NCBI RefSeq assembly: GCF_900110885.1
Contig: NZ_FOFJ01000016.1
Location: forward strand, 5,805-69,804
Length of the DNA: 64,000 nucleotides
Direction of reading: 5' to 3'
Origin: Azotobacter beijerinckii
GTDB taxonomy: Bacteria > Pseudomonadota > Gammaproteobacteria > Pseudomonadales > Pseudomonadaceae
Position 1 is the first letter of the stretch. The number at the start of each line of letters is the position of its first letter. The notes under the pieces were generated by a model. It was not told the DNA's origin, made no database searches, and was given only the letters and a program-made list of their open reading frames with translations. The translations under genes were made by a program, and so were the position numbers. This document shows, piece by piece, positions 53,537-62,984 of the stretch.

Positions 53537-54280
53537 GCTTTCTCCCGATAGGCGGGCGAGCTGCCGAAGCGCAGCTCGCCGAGTTTGTGATCCATCACGT
53601 CGAAATCGCACATGCACAGCCGGGAGAGCGGTCAAGCGGTGTCGATTCGGGGGCCTTCAGGCCGAGCGCCACCCGGCCAGCGTCCTTACCCGTTAGCCGC
53701 TGAATACACCGTCATGGCTGAACTTCTGGTAAACAGATCATCAATTTTTGATGACGCCGACCCGGACTTCCGATGAGAACGCCCAGTGTTCAAGCATTAA
53801 AGCATTGAATTTTTTCAGTGCTACGGAAGTGACCTCAAGCGCTCCTGTTCGGCGCGCAGGGTATAGCCCGTAAGGAGTTCGGCCGTTTCAGTTCGGGCGG
53901 TCGTGGGAAGTTCGGGCTAATTGCTTAGTTACAACTAAAGAAAATGAAAAAAACACGTAAGAATTGTGAAGAAGACGTTCGAGGTCGGTGCGTTCGAACT
54001 CCCAATAAATGACCGGAGCGATGTCCCGCAGGACGGCGTACCGCGGGGTTCGCGGCGCGGATCGACGAGTCCGGCGAAGTTGGGGGAGGGGATTGGGGTG
54101 TAGGGTGGGAGACTCGGAAAAGTTCCATTGGCTACCGGCAATCCTCGTTCGACGCCAGAGGGATATCGCGCGATTGCCCTGCCGCCTCGGCCGATCGTCA
54201 TAGGCCAATTGTGTTACCGTGCACACTTTCGGGGCTGTCCGAAGTTTCAGCGCCAGTCCGTCAGTTACGGAAGTTTCCCC
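53537..54280. other. Gene-free region between ELM1 fusion and GT2 genes
   Basis: About 740 bp hold the two divergent promoters. An AT-rich segment at 53720-53820 and another at 53920-53980 contrast with the GC-rich genes. The frames covering 53888-54280 give no recognisable protein. Confidence 0.4.
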
Positions 54281-55324
54281 ATGTCCCCAACACCGCGTGT
54301 GACCGTATTCATCCCGGTACATAATCGTCAGCACTACATCGGCACGGCTGTCGACAGCATACTGGCGCAGACCTTCGAGGACTTCGAGCTGCTGGTTGTC
54401 GACGATGGCTCGACCGATGCCACCCTCGAGGTGTTGTCGCGCTACCGGGACCCGCGCCTGCGCGTGGAATGCAACCCGCACAACCTGGGCCTTCCGGCGA
54501 CCCGCAACCGTGGCCTGGAACTGGCGCGCGGCGAATACATCGCCCTGCTCGACAGCGACGACAAGGCTTGGCCGACCCGCCTTGCGCGGCAGGTCGAGAC
54601 ACTCGACCGGCATCCCGAGCTGGTGCAGATCGGCAGCGCCTGCGATTTCATGGACGCCAACGGCCAGCGCATCAAGCGGGTTCGCCGCCGGCCGCTGAGC
54701 GCCGATGACGTGGATGCCAGCCTGCTGTTCTATTGTGCCTTGACCAATCGCACGATCATGGGGCGCACCGCGATCCTGCAAGCGTATCGCTACAGCGAGG
54801 ACTTCCCGAGCTGCGAGGACTACGAACTGCATCAGCGTCTGGCCCGGACGTATCGCATGGCCAATCTTGCCGACGTACTCGTCTGCGGACGCGAGCACAG
54901 CGGCCGCTTCACCCGGCAAAACTATGGGCTGGGCCATGACCGCAAACGGGAGATCAGCCGTCGCGCGCTGCTCGAACTCGGCATAACGCCCAGCGAAGAA
55001 GACCTGGATCGCCACTATGCCCTGGCGCGCCCCCAGAGGCTCGGTGCCGCCCTGGACTGGGATTATCTCGACTGGGCCGAGCAGTGGCTGGCCCGGATCG
55101 ATGCCGCCAACCGGCGTACCCGGCGCTATGTTCCCGAAGCGCTGGTACGCGTCATGACCGAACACTGGATCGATCTGTGTCGGCGCGCCCGCCGCCAGCT
55201 CGGGCTTGGCGCATACCTGCGCCTGCTGCGCTCGCCGTTGGCCCGGCGCATCCCCGAGGCCATTCTGCATTCCCTGCGCAAGCCCCGCCCGGAGTCGATT
55301 CAATTCGGCGAACAGCGATCCTGA
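54281..55324 (+). CDS. GT2-family glycosyltransferase
   Basis: The 347-residue protein has a classical GT2 core: VTVFIPVHNRQHYIGTAVDS (7-26), LLVVDDGSTDAT (36-47), NLGLPATRNRGLELARGEYI and the metal-binding LLDSDD (95-100). The C-terminal 130 residues are helical and unassigned. The start is at 54281 (MSPTPRVTVF); the longer frame crosses the intergenic region. It is followed 30 bp later by the dioxygenase paralogue 2, so the two are probably one transcript. Confidence 0.9.
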   Translation: MSPTPRVTVFIPVHNRQHYIGTAVDSILAQTFEDFELLVVDDGSTDATLEVLSRYRDPRLRVECNPHNLGLPATRNRGLELARGEYIALLDSDDKAWPTRLARQVETLDRHPELVQIGSACDFMDANGQRIKRVRRRPLSADDVDASLLFYCALTNRTIMGRTAILQAYRYSEDFPSCEDYELHQRLARTYRMANLADVLVCGREHSGRFTRQNYGLGHDRKREISRRALLELGITPSEEDLDRHYALARPQRLGAALDWDYLDWAEQWLARIDAANRRTRRYVPEALVRVMTEHWIDLCRRARRQLGLGAYLRLLRSPLARRIPEAILHSLRKPRPESIQFGEQRS

Positions 55325-55354
55325 ACACGTGATTCTGCGAAAAAGGAGTATCAA

Positions 55355-56071
55355 ATGCGTTATCTGGATTTCGAGGCCCTGGAGCGCATGGATGCCAAGG
55401 CTTTCCAAGCGCAGCATCCCTATCCCTGGACCAATCCGGCCGGCCTGCTGACCGAAGAGGGCTATGCCGCCCTGCGCGAAGGCCTGCCGGTCGTCGAGCA
55501 GTTCACGGAGGTCGTAGGTAAGCGACGCCGTTACGGCCAGCGTTCCCACGACCGCCTGGCGTTGGAGTATTCGCCGACGCTCTCGCTCTCGCCGCCCTGG
55601 CAGGCGTTCATGAAGGAGCTGAGCGGCCCGGACTATCGGCAGTTCATCGCGCGCATGCTCGGTACGCGTGCCTTCAGGCTGCGTTTTCACTGGCACTACA
55701 CGCCGGCCAGTTGTTCGGTCTCGCCGCATTGCGATGCCCGCGAAAAACTGGGCTCGCATATCTTCTATTTCAATACCGGGGACGACTGGCGACCCGAGTG
55801 GGGCGGACAGACCGTCGTGCTCGACGACAAGGGGCGTTTCGACGCCAGAAGCGCGCCGGCATTCGAAGACTTCGACAGCGCTACCGAATCGCAAGCGATG
55901 GGCAACTACAGCCTGCTGTTCTGCCGGCGCGGCAACTCGTGGCACGGCGTGCGCGAGATCAACTGTCCGCCGGGATCTTACCGCAAGGTCTTTATCGTGG
56001 TGATCGACGAGGACCGGCCGTTCAAGCGGCTTGCCAAGAAATTCAAAGGCCTGTTCAAGCGAGCAGCCTGA
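55355..56071 (+). CDS. 2-oxoglutarate/Fe(II) dioxygenase-like protein, paralogue 2
   Basis: The 238-residue protein shares all key residues with paralogue 1: His125-x-Asp127, His197 and Arg210, plus HWHY and WRPEWGGQTVVLDD. AAGGAG precedes the start. It is coupled with the GT2 gene. The product could modify the glycan or lipid made by the neighbouring transferases (inference from context). Confidence 0.75.
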   Translation: MRYLDFEALERMDAKAFQAQHPYPWTNPAGLLTEEGYAALREGLPVVEQFTEVVGKRRRYGQRSHDRLALEYSPTLSLSPPWQAFMKELSGPDYRQFIARMLGTRAFRLRFHWHYTPASCSVSPHCDAREKLGSHIFYFNTGDDWRPEWGGQTVVLDDKGRFDARSAPAFEDFDSATESQAMGNYSLLFCRRGNSWHGVREINCPPGSYRKVFIVVIDEDRPFKRLAKKFKGLFKRAA

Positions 56072-56493
56072 TCGCCGCGTCGTCCGCTTCTCGAATAGCT
56101 CCCCGATCGGCTTGAGAGCGGGGCCGCACGGCGGCAGGTAGCGCGTCGGCACCCCGCACCCCGCACCCCGGCGACCTTGGGCGAACCGGGGTTGCCCGGC
56201 GCCACGCTATCGCCGGCCCCGGGGGGAGGGCGCTATCGCCTTCCCCCCGGGGTTCGTCGAGGAGCCGCGGGGCGGCTCGCCCTTCGCGGCGCAGTGCCCG
56301 GACGAAGCCGGTCGTCTTCCCGCGACCGTCGGGCACCTGTTCCGGGCAACACGTCCCACGCAGCGCACTTCCCCGGCCGGGGCTCATGCCGGTGCCCGCC
56401 CGGGTTTTCCCGAGCAAGACCATTCCCCATTCGCCGGGCCGTTCAAGCCGTTGGCCGCCAGCACCCGGGCACGCCGATCCTGGCGAACCGTCT
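56072..56493. other. Gene-free region between convergent genes
   Basis: This 420-bp, very GC-rich stretch has no supported gene. It contains a short tandem of CACCCCG units (56153-56170). The two flanking genes converge here, so terminators are expected, but no strong one stands out. Confidence 0.4.
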
Positions 56494-58812
56494 TCAGCTC
56501 GTGGGCCTCTCGGCTTCCATGATCGCGCGGATCGCCAGGAGCACCCGCGTCCGCGAGGCGACGAGCAACTCGGGGGGCATTTCCGGCACGCGATCCAGCC
56601 CCCCCGGCAAGGGCGTCACGCCCAGTGCCAGGTGGATCTCCTCCATGCGCCGTTCGCGCTTGAGCACGCCCGTCTCGATCAGGCGGTCGTAGAGGCGCCC
56701 GAACTTGTTCTGCTGGCGCGGAACGCCGCGGCTGCCGGCGACCGGGTCGATGAGGCCGATCTTTCGCTCGAACGCATGCTTCAGCCTGGCCTTCCAGCGC
56801 CGCCGGACCGGCAGGGGGAACACCGCCACCGGCCGGCCGCTCAGGCAGGCCTCGGTCAGCATCGAGACGCTTTCCCCGGTCACGACGAAGGCGTCGGCCA
56901 GCGCCAGCAGCGCCCGGTAGGGATTGTCGGCGGCGCTGCCGAAGCGGTAGCTCCACACCGGCGTATCGATGGCGGCCAGCAACGCCTCGGTTGCGGCCTC
57001 GCCCGTGCGCGGACTGGTCGACACCAGCAGCGACCCGCCACGGGCCTTGACCGCGGCGCTGGCCTCCCGGCCCAGGGCGGTGGCCGTCGGCGCATCGAAT
57101 TGATAGGGAGTGCTGTTGCCGCCGACCAGCAGGGCGACCCAGGGCCGCGGCAGATGGGAAAACCGCTGTCGCCAGGTTTCCAGGGTCGCCTCGTCGAGCG
57201 GGTGCGCGGCAATCACCGGCGCCGGCAGATCGACGACGTTGTCCCGCAGCGGCAGCCTGTATTGCGGAGTGGTTATCACGAGGTCGAACCCGGAAAGCTC
57301 GGCGCGCGGTCGGCCCACCACCACCAGACGCGCACGCCCCCCCGACTGGCGCTGTATCCAGCGGGCCGGCAGCGCCGTGCGCCATCCGGCACTGAGCACC
57401 AGATCCGGCCATGGCGCTGCCAGCGCTTCGACAGGGGTACCTGGCTGCTTGATTTCATAGGGCCACCCCAAGGCCTCGGCGATGGCGGTCAGCTGCGCAT
57501 TGTCGCCGGCGTGTTCGCCCTGCAGCAGCCAGACCGTCGGGAGTTCGCTGCCGCCACGGGTGCGCTGCGCGAAGTCCGCCCGGTAGCGCTGCGTCCGCCC
57601 CTGGCGATCCTCGCAGTCGAGCTGCCAGCAGCGACCCGGATAACGCTGCGCCACCCGGCGCAGCAGCGCCCGCCAGCCGCTCGGGCTGCCGATCAGGGAC
57701 CCCTCGGGCCCCAGCGCCGCGCTCACCAGGACCCACTGGCGGCCGAGCCGGAACAGGCGGTCGACGACCCAGGGCAGATCCTCCAGCGGCAGCCGCTCGA
57801 GACCGCGCGCGGCAATTGCGTCCTGCGGCGGAAGGTCGTCGTCGCGCAGCGCTTCCACCCGCCAGTGCGGAACGGCCGCCGCGCCGGCCTCGGCCTCGCT
57901 CCAGGCCCCGACCAGCGCCAGATTCGCCGCGCCGAGTTCCCGGGCCTGGCGGCAGACCTCGGCCGGCGGCGTCGCCGGCGCCTGGGCCAGGTCTTCGCAG
58001 GCCCGGGCGAAGTCGGGGGAGGGCGCCGCAGCGGTGTAGATCTCGTAGCCCTCCGCATCGGCCGACTGTTCGAGGTTCAGGAAGTGCTCGGCGAAGGGGT
58101 TGATGTTGTAGGAGTACTGCTCGGGCGTGGGCCGCCAGGGCTGCAGGTGCAGGGCGGTGTAATGCAGCAGCTTGGATTCGCCGTGGCGGTACTCCAGGTC
58201 CCGGGCATGCCAGCGGGGATCGAGCGCGCCCCAGCGGCCCGGCTCGGCGGCCGCCTCGGCGCACAGGGACTTCTTGCTCTTGCGGCAGGCCTTGGCGAAC
58301 GTCCAGCAGCGGGCCATCTGCGCGCAATCGATCAGCATCACCGCGGTATCCTGGGGCGACAGCGCCAGATAAGCGTGCTCGCCCATCGGCAGGTCGAACA
58401 GCTCGGCGGGATCGGCGGTGAAGATCTGGTCGACGTCGTTGTAGATCGCCCGCCCCTGGCAGCCGGCGAGGTAGGGAATGGCGAAGCGGTAGTTGGTGAA
58501 GCCGGTGCGCCAGCCCTGCCGGTCGAATCCCGGCAGATCGCTCATCCGGAAGACTTCGTAGCGCCGCTGCGGATCGCGCACCTTGAGCAGGGAGTAGAAG
58601 AAGATCCGCTCCGCCCGGTGCTGCTCCGGCTGGGTGCCGAGGAAGATCCGTACCGCCGGCGCCTCGGGCGCCCCGGGCCGGGCCTCCAGCACGACGGGCA
58701 CGATGTTCGGCACGGGGATCGGCGCATCCGGGGCAGTGCCGGCCGGGTCGGTCGATTGGGCGGGAGCCAGGGGCCGCTGGGTTTGCGTTGGTACGTTCTT
58801 GAGGGAAGCCAT
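56494..58812 (-). CDS. GT-A / methyltransferase-like / ELM1 fusion, paralogue 3
   Basis: The 772-residue protein has a GT8-like domain (about 52-245) with DVD at 126-128. The methyltransferase-like region spans about 265-400 (GLERLPLEDLPWVVDRLFRL; the glycine-rich SAM loop is degenerate, LALVGAWSEA). The ELM1/GtrOC1 domain spans about 426-690 (HAGDNAQLTAIAEALGWPYE, LLVGGNSTPYQFDAPTATAL, LLVSTSPRTGEAATEALL). The DVD and hydrophobic cores are intact. No strong Shine-Dalgarno precedes the ATG at 58812. It is separated from the other two by the GT2/dioxygenase pair. Confidence 0.7.
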   Translation of the reverse strand: MASLKNVPTQTQRPLAPAQSTDPAGTAPDAPIPVPNIVPVVLEARPGAPEAPAVRIFLGTQPEQHRAERIFFYSLLKVRDPQRRYEVFRMSDLPGFDRQGWRTGFTNYRFAIPYLAGCQGRAIYNDVDQIFTADPAELFDLPMGEHAYLALSPQDTAVMLIDCAQMARCWTFAKACRKSKKSLCAEAAAEPGRWGALDPRWHARDLEYRHGESKLLHYTALHLQPWRPTPEQYSYNINPFAEHFLNLEQSADAEGYEIYTAAAPSPDFARACEDLAQAPATPPAEVCRQARELGAANLALVGAWSEAEAGAAAVPHWRVEALRDDDLPPQDAIAARGLERLPLEDLPWVVDRLFRLGRQWVLVSAALGPEGSLIGSPSGWRALLRRVAQRYPGRCWQLDCEDRQGRTQRYRADFAQRTRGGSELPTVWLLQGEHAGDNAQLTAIAEALGWPYEIKQPGTPVEALAAPWPDLVLSAGWRTALPARWIQRQSGGRARLVVVGRPRAELSGFDLVITTPQYRLPLRDNVVDLPAPVIAAHPLDEATLETWRQRFSHLPRPWVALLVGGNSTPYQFDAPTATALGREASAAVKARGGSLLVSTSPRTGEAATEALLAAIDTPVWSYRFGSAADNPYRALLALADAFVVTGESVSMLTEACLSGRPVAVFPLPVRRRWKARLKHAFERKIGLIDPVAGSRGVPRQQNKFGRLYDRLIETGVLKRERRMEEIHLALGVTPLPGGLDRVPEMPPELLVASRTRVLLAIRAIMEAERPTS

Positions 58813-59251
58813 AGAGCATGCATGTCCATGCAGGTGGATAGTAGAAAAATACTATTTTCTTTACGTCGCTTGGGTAAAAGCCATGCCGGCGGGGGATGGG
58901 GAGGGTTCGCCTCAACGCCGCCAGTCGCGGCCGAGGGCGCGGGCCGGTCGCTCCGGCGATCCGGGCGAAGGCATCGTCGCTGGCGATTCGCCGCATCGAG
59001 GCGCCGCAGCCGCGGTTCGGCCCCGTCCCGACAAGGCTCGTCGAACCGCCCGCCCGGTTGCTTGACGCGGATCAGCGAAGAGTATCGCACGAGCGCCTCG
59101 CCATTGGCCGTCAGGCCCGACCCTTCAAGGACGGCTATCCTGCACGGAAAGCGCATCGGCTGTTCGCCAGGCGCCGATCGACCCGTAACGCGCCGCGCGC
59201 CGGGAAAGCCGGGCCGATCCGACCGAATAACGACAAGAAGGAAGCGTGGAG
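58813..59251. other. Gene-free divergent region between ELM1 fusion 3 and liuA
   Basis: About 440 bp without a supported gene contain both promoters. A small AT-rich dyad (TAGTAGAAAAATACTATT, near 58838-58855) lies about 30 bp upstream of the fusion gene start. No liuR-type MerR regulator gene is present here, although one usually precedes liuA. Confidence 0.45.
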
Positions 59252-60433
59252 ATGAGCAACCTGCCCGGACTGAATTTCTTCCTCGGCGAGGAGATCGACA
59301 TGCTGCGCGATTCGGTGGCCGGCTTCGCCGCCCGGGAGATCGCCCCGCGCGCCGCCGAAGCCGACCGCAGCGACCAGTTCCCCATGGACCTGTGGCGCAA
59401 GTTCGGCGAGCTGGGCCTGCTCGGCCTGACCGTCGCCGAGGAGTACGGCGGCGCCGGCATGGGCTATCTGGCGCACATGATCGCCATGGAGGAGCTGTCC
59501 CGCGCCTCCGGCGCCATCGCCCTGTCCTACGGCGCGCACTCCAACCTCTGCGTCAACCAGATCCACCGCAACGGCACGCCGGCGCAGAAGGAACGCTTCC
59601 TGCCCCGGCTGATCTCCGGCGAGCACATCGGCGCCCTGGCGATGAGCGAGCCCAACGCCGGCTCCGACGTGGTGTCCATGCAGCTGCGCGCCGACCGCAA
59701 GGGCGACCGCTACGTGCTCAACGGCACCAAGATGTGGATCACCAACGGCCCGGACTGCGACGTGCTGGTGGTCTACGCCAAGACCGACCCGGCGGCCGGC
59801 GCGCGCGGCATGACCGCCTTCGTCCTGGAGACGGACAGCCCCGGCTTCTCGGTGGCGCAGAAGCTCGACAAGCTCGGCATGCGCGGCTCGCACACCGGCG
59901 AGCTGGTGTTTTGCGACGTGGAGATCCCCGCGGAGAACGTGCTCGGCCAGGTCAATGAAGGGGTCAAGGTGCTGATGAGCGGCCTGGACTACGAGCGCGC
60001 CGTGCTCGCCGGCGGCCCGCTGGGCCTGATGCAGGCGGCGATGGACGTGGTGGTGCCCTACATCCACGACCGCAAGCAGTTCGGTCAGAGCATCGGCGAG
60101 TTCCAGCTGATCCAGGCCAAGGTCGCCGACATGTACACCACCCTGCAGGCCTGTCGCGCCTACCTCTACGCGGTCGGCCGGCAGCTCGACGCGCTGGGTT
60201 CGGGGCACGTGCGCCAGGTGCGCAAGGACTGCGCCGGGGTGATCCTCTACTGCGCGGAGAAGGCCACCTGGCTGGCCGGCGAGGCGATCCAGATCCTCGG
60301 CGGCAACGGCTACGTCAACGACTACCCGACCGGGCGGCTGTGGCGCGACGCCAAGCTCTACGAGATCGGCGCCGGCACCAGCGAGATCCGCCGCATGCTG
60401 ATCGGCCGCGAGCTGTTCGACGAGACGCGCTGA
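59252..60433 (+). CDS. liuA: Isovaleryl-CoA dehydrogenase
   Basis: The 393-residue acyl-CoA dehydrogenase has [26 protein letters not shown] and [19 protein letters not shown]. The likely catalytic Glu is about residue 248 ([14 protein letters not shown]), the position characteristic of isovaleryl-CoA dehydrogenases, and [20 protein letters not shown] lies at the C-terminus. It oxidises isovaleryl-CoA to 3-methylcrotonyl-CoA with FAD. The ATG at 59252 or the GTG at 59246 may start translation; AAGGAA fits either. It is the first gene of the leucine/acyclic-terpene (liu) operon. Confidence 0.95.
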   Translation: MSNLPGLNFFLGEEIDMLRDSVAGFAAREIAPRAAEADRSDQFPMDLWRKFGELGLLGLTVAEEYGGAGMGYLAHMIAMEELSRASGAIALSYGAHSNLCVNQIHRNGTPAQKERFLPRLISGEHIGALAMSEPNAGSDVVSMQLRADRKGDRYVLNGTKMWITNGPDCDVLVVYAKTDPAAGARGMTAFVLETDSPGFSVAQKLDKLGMRGSHTGELVFCDVEIPAENVLGQVNEGVKVLMSGLDYERAVLAGGPLGLMQAAMDVVVPYIHDRKQFGQSIGEFQLIQAKVADMYTTLQACRAYLYAVGRQLDALGSGHVRQVRKDCAGVILYCAEKATWLAGEAIQILGGNGYVNDYPTGRLWRDAKLYEIGAGTSEIRRMLIGRELFDETR

Positions 60434-60444
60434 TCGATCCATCC

Positions 60445-60529
60445 GGTGGAAAACCGCTGCGCGGGTTTTCCACCCTACGCCCCACGGTCGCCCCGGTAGG
60501 GTGGAAAACGGCCGCAGGCCTTTTCCACC
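60445..60529. repeat. Pair of REP-like palindromes between liuA and liuB
   Basis: Two hairpins (60445-60474 and 60500-60529) share GGTGGAAAA/TTTTCCACC arms and a GGGTGGAAAAC-type sequence in opposite order. Such paired palindromes are typical repetitive extragenic elements in Pseudomonadaceae. They lie inside an operon and may modulate mRNA stability. Confidence 0.6.
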
Positions 60530-60563
60530 GAGACCAGCGCCAACGGCATCAGGGAGCTAGCCC

Positions 60564-62171
60564 ATGGCCATCCTGCACACCCAGCTCAACCCCCGTTCGC
60601 CGGAGTTCGCCGCCAACGGCGCGGCCATGCGCGAACAGGTCGACCAGTTGCACGTCCTGCTCGGACGCATCCGCGAGGGCGGCGGCGCCAAGGCCCAGGA
60701 GCGCCACACAGCGCGCGGCAAGCTGCTGCCGCGCCAGCGCATCGACCGCCTGCTCGATCCCGGCTCGCCGTTTCTCGAGATCGGCCAGCTCGCCGCCTTC
60801 GAGGTCTACGACGAGGAGGTGCCGGCCGCCGGGCTGATCGCCGGCATCGGCCGCGTCGAGGGCGTCGAGTGCATGGTCATCGCCAACGACGCCACGGTGA
60901 AGGGCGGCACCTACTACCCGCTGACGGTGAAGAAGCACCTGCGCGCCCAGGCCATCGCCCGCGAGAACCGCCTGCCCTGCATCTATCTGGTGGATTCCGG
61001 CGGCGCCAACCTGCCGCGCCAGGACGAGGTGTTCCCCGACCGCGAGCACTTCGGGCGGATCTTCTTCAACCAGGCGACCATGAGCGCCGCCGGCATCCCG
61101 CAGATCGCCGTGGTGATGGGCTCCTGCACCGCCGGCGGCGCCTACGTGCCGGCGATGTCCGACGAGACCATCATGGTGCGCAATCAGGCGACCATCTTCC
61201 TCGCCGGCCCGCCGCTGGTGAAGGCCGCCACCGGCGAGGTGGTCAGCGCCGAGGAACTGGGCGGTGCCGACGTGCACTGCCGGACCTCGGGGGTCGCCGA
61301 CCACTATGCCGAGAGCGACGAGCACGCCTTAGGCCTAGCCCGGCGCTGCGTGGCCAACCTCAACTGGCACAAGCAGGGCCGGCTGGAGAGCCGCGTGCCG
61401 CGTGCGCCGCGCTACCCGGCCGAGGAGCTGTACGGGGTGATCCCGAGCGACGCCCGGCAGCCGTTCGACGTGCGCGAGGTGATCGCCCGCCTGGTCGACG
61501 ACAGCGCGTTCGACGAGTTCAAGGCGCTATTCGGCACCACCCTGGTCTGCGGCTTCGCCCACCTGCACGGCTATCCGCTGGCCATCCTCGGCAACAACGG
61601 CATCCTGTTCGCGGAGGCGGCACAGAAGGGCGCGCACTTCATCGAGCTGGCCTGCCAGCGCGGCATCCCGCTGCTGTTTTTGCAGAACATCACCGGCTTT
61701 ATGGTCGGGCAAAAATATGAGGCAGGGGGCATTGCGAAACATGGCGCCAAGCTGGTCACCGCGGTGGCCTGCGCCCAGGTGCCGAAGTTCACCGTGATCG
61801 TCGGCGGCAGCTTCGGCGCCGGCAACTACGGCATGTGCGGGCGCGCCTTTGAGCCGCGCTTTCTGTGGATGTGGCCGAACGCCAAAATCGGCGTGATGGG
61901 CGCCCAGCAGGCCGCCGGGGTGCTGGTGCAGGTCAAGCGCGAGCAGGCCGAGCGCGCCGGGCAGTCTTTCTCCGCCGAGGCGGAGGAAGCGATCCGCCAG
62001 CCCATCGTCGAGCGCTACGAGCGCCAGGCGCATGCCTTCTACTCCAGCGCCCGGCTGTGGGACGACGGCGTGATCGACCCGGCGCAGACCCGCGAGGTGC
62101 TGGCCCTGGCGCTTTCCGCCGCGCTCAATGCGCCCATCGAGCCGACCGCTTTCGGCGTGTTCCGGATGTAA
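60564..62171 (+). CDS. liuB: Methylcrotonyl-CoA carboxylase, carboxyltransferase (beta) subunit
   Basis: The 535-residue protein has two crotonase-fold carboxyltransferase domains. Visible motifs are [57 protein letters not shown] and [20 protein letters not shown]. It transfers carboxyl from biotin to 3-methylcrotonyl-CoA, giving 3-methylglutaconyl-CoA. It works with LiuD. Confidence 0.95.
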   Translation: MAILHTQLNPRSPEFAANGAAMREQVDQLHVLLGRIREGGGAKAQERHTARGKLLPRQRIDRLLDPGSPFLEIGQLAAFEVYDEEVPAAGLIAGIGRVEGVECMVIANDATVKGGTYYPLTVKKHLRAQAIARENRLPCIYLVDSGGANLPRQDEVFPDREHFGRIFFNQATMSAAGIPQIAVVMGSCTAGGAYVPAMSDETIMVRNQATIFLAGPPLVKAATGEVVSAEELGGADVHCRTSGVADHYAESDEHALGLARRCVANLNWHKQGRLESRVPRAPRYPAEELYGVIPSDARQPFDVREVIARLVDDSAFDEFKALFGTTLVCGFAHLHGYPLAILGNNGILFAEAAQKGAHFIELACQRGIPLLFLQNITGFMVGQKYEAGGIAKHGAKLVTAVACAQVPKFTVIVGGSFGAGNYGMCGRAFEPRFLWMWPNAKIGVMGAQQAAGVLVQVKREQAERAGQSFSAEAEEAIRQPIVERYERQAHAFYSSARLWDDGVIDPAQTREVLALALSAALNAPIEPTAFGVFRM

Positions 62172-62183
62172 GAGGCCCCGACC

Positions 62184-62984
62184 ATGAGCGACTTCCAGAC
62201 CCTCCAGCTCGACTTCGACCCGCGCGGCTTCGCCACCCTCTGGCTCGACCGCCCGGAGAAGAACAACGCCTTCGACGCCGCCATGATCAAGGAGCTGATC
62301 CTCGTCCTCGACGCACTGAAGGAGCGCCGCGAGCTGCGCTTTCTCGTCCTGCGCGGGCGCGGCCGGCACTTCTGCGCCGGCGCCGATCTGGCCTGGATGC
62401 GCGAGGCCGCCGACCTCGACTACGCCGCCAACCTCGCCGACGCCCAGGCCCTGGCCGAGCTGATGTACAACCTCCATCACCTCGAGCTGCCGACCCTGGC
62501 CGTGGTGCAGGGCGCGGCCTTCGGCGGAGCGCTGGGGCTGGTCGCCTGCTGCGACCTGGCCATCGGCGCGACCGACGCGCAGTTCGCCCTGTCCGAGGTG
62601 CGCATCGGCCTCGCCCCGGCGGTGATCGGCCCCTTCGTGGTGCAGGCCATCGGCGAGCGCGCCGCGCGCCGCTATGCCCTGACCGCCGAGCGCTTCGACG
62701 GCGCCCGCGCCCGCGAGCTGGGCCTGCTCGCCGAGTGCTACCCGGCCGCCGAGCTGGACGGCGCGCTGGAGCAGTGGATCGCCACCCTGCTGCAGAACGG
62801 CCCGCAGGCCATGAAGGCGACCAAGGACCTGCTGCGCGAGGTCGGCAGCGGCGCGCTCACCCCGGCCCTGCGCCGCTACACCGAAAGCGCCATCGCCCGC
62901 CTGCGGGTCGGCCCGGAAGGCCAGGAGGGCCTGCGCGCCTTCTTGGAGAAACGCCGCCCCGCCTGGCAGGAGGACCGCTCATGA
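62184..62984 (+). CDS. liuC: Methylglutaconyl-CoA hydratase
   Basis: The 266-residue crotonase has the oxyanion-hole segments [15 protein letters not shown] (about 55-69) and [19 protein letters not shown] (about 112-130). It hydrates 3-methylglutaconyl-CoA to HMG-CoA. It starts 12 bases after the liuB stop, and its own stop overlaps the liuD start (ATGA). Confidence 0.95.
   Translation: MSDFQTLQLDFDPRGFATLWLDRPEKNNAFDAAMIKELILVLDALKERRELRFLVLRGRGRHFCAGADLAWMREAADLDYAANLADAQALAELMYNLHHLELPTLAVVQGAAFGGALGLVACCDLAIGATDAQFALSEVRIGLAPAVIGPFVVQAIGERAARRYALTAERFDGARARELGLLAECYPAAELDGALEQWIATLLQNGPQAMKATKDLLREVGSGALTPALRRYTESAIARLRVGPEGQEGLRAFLEKRRPAWQEDRS

Noticed and set aside
53888..56152. 754-codon minus-strand frame opposite the GT2 and dioxygenase genes
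   Set aside because: It is antisense to two genes with intact motifs, and its composition is typical of a shadow frame.
56386..59958. Very long plus-strand frame of 1190 codons across the ELM1 fusion and liuA
   Set aside because: It is a shadow of the minus-strand fusion and an out-of-frame reading of liuA. No domain.
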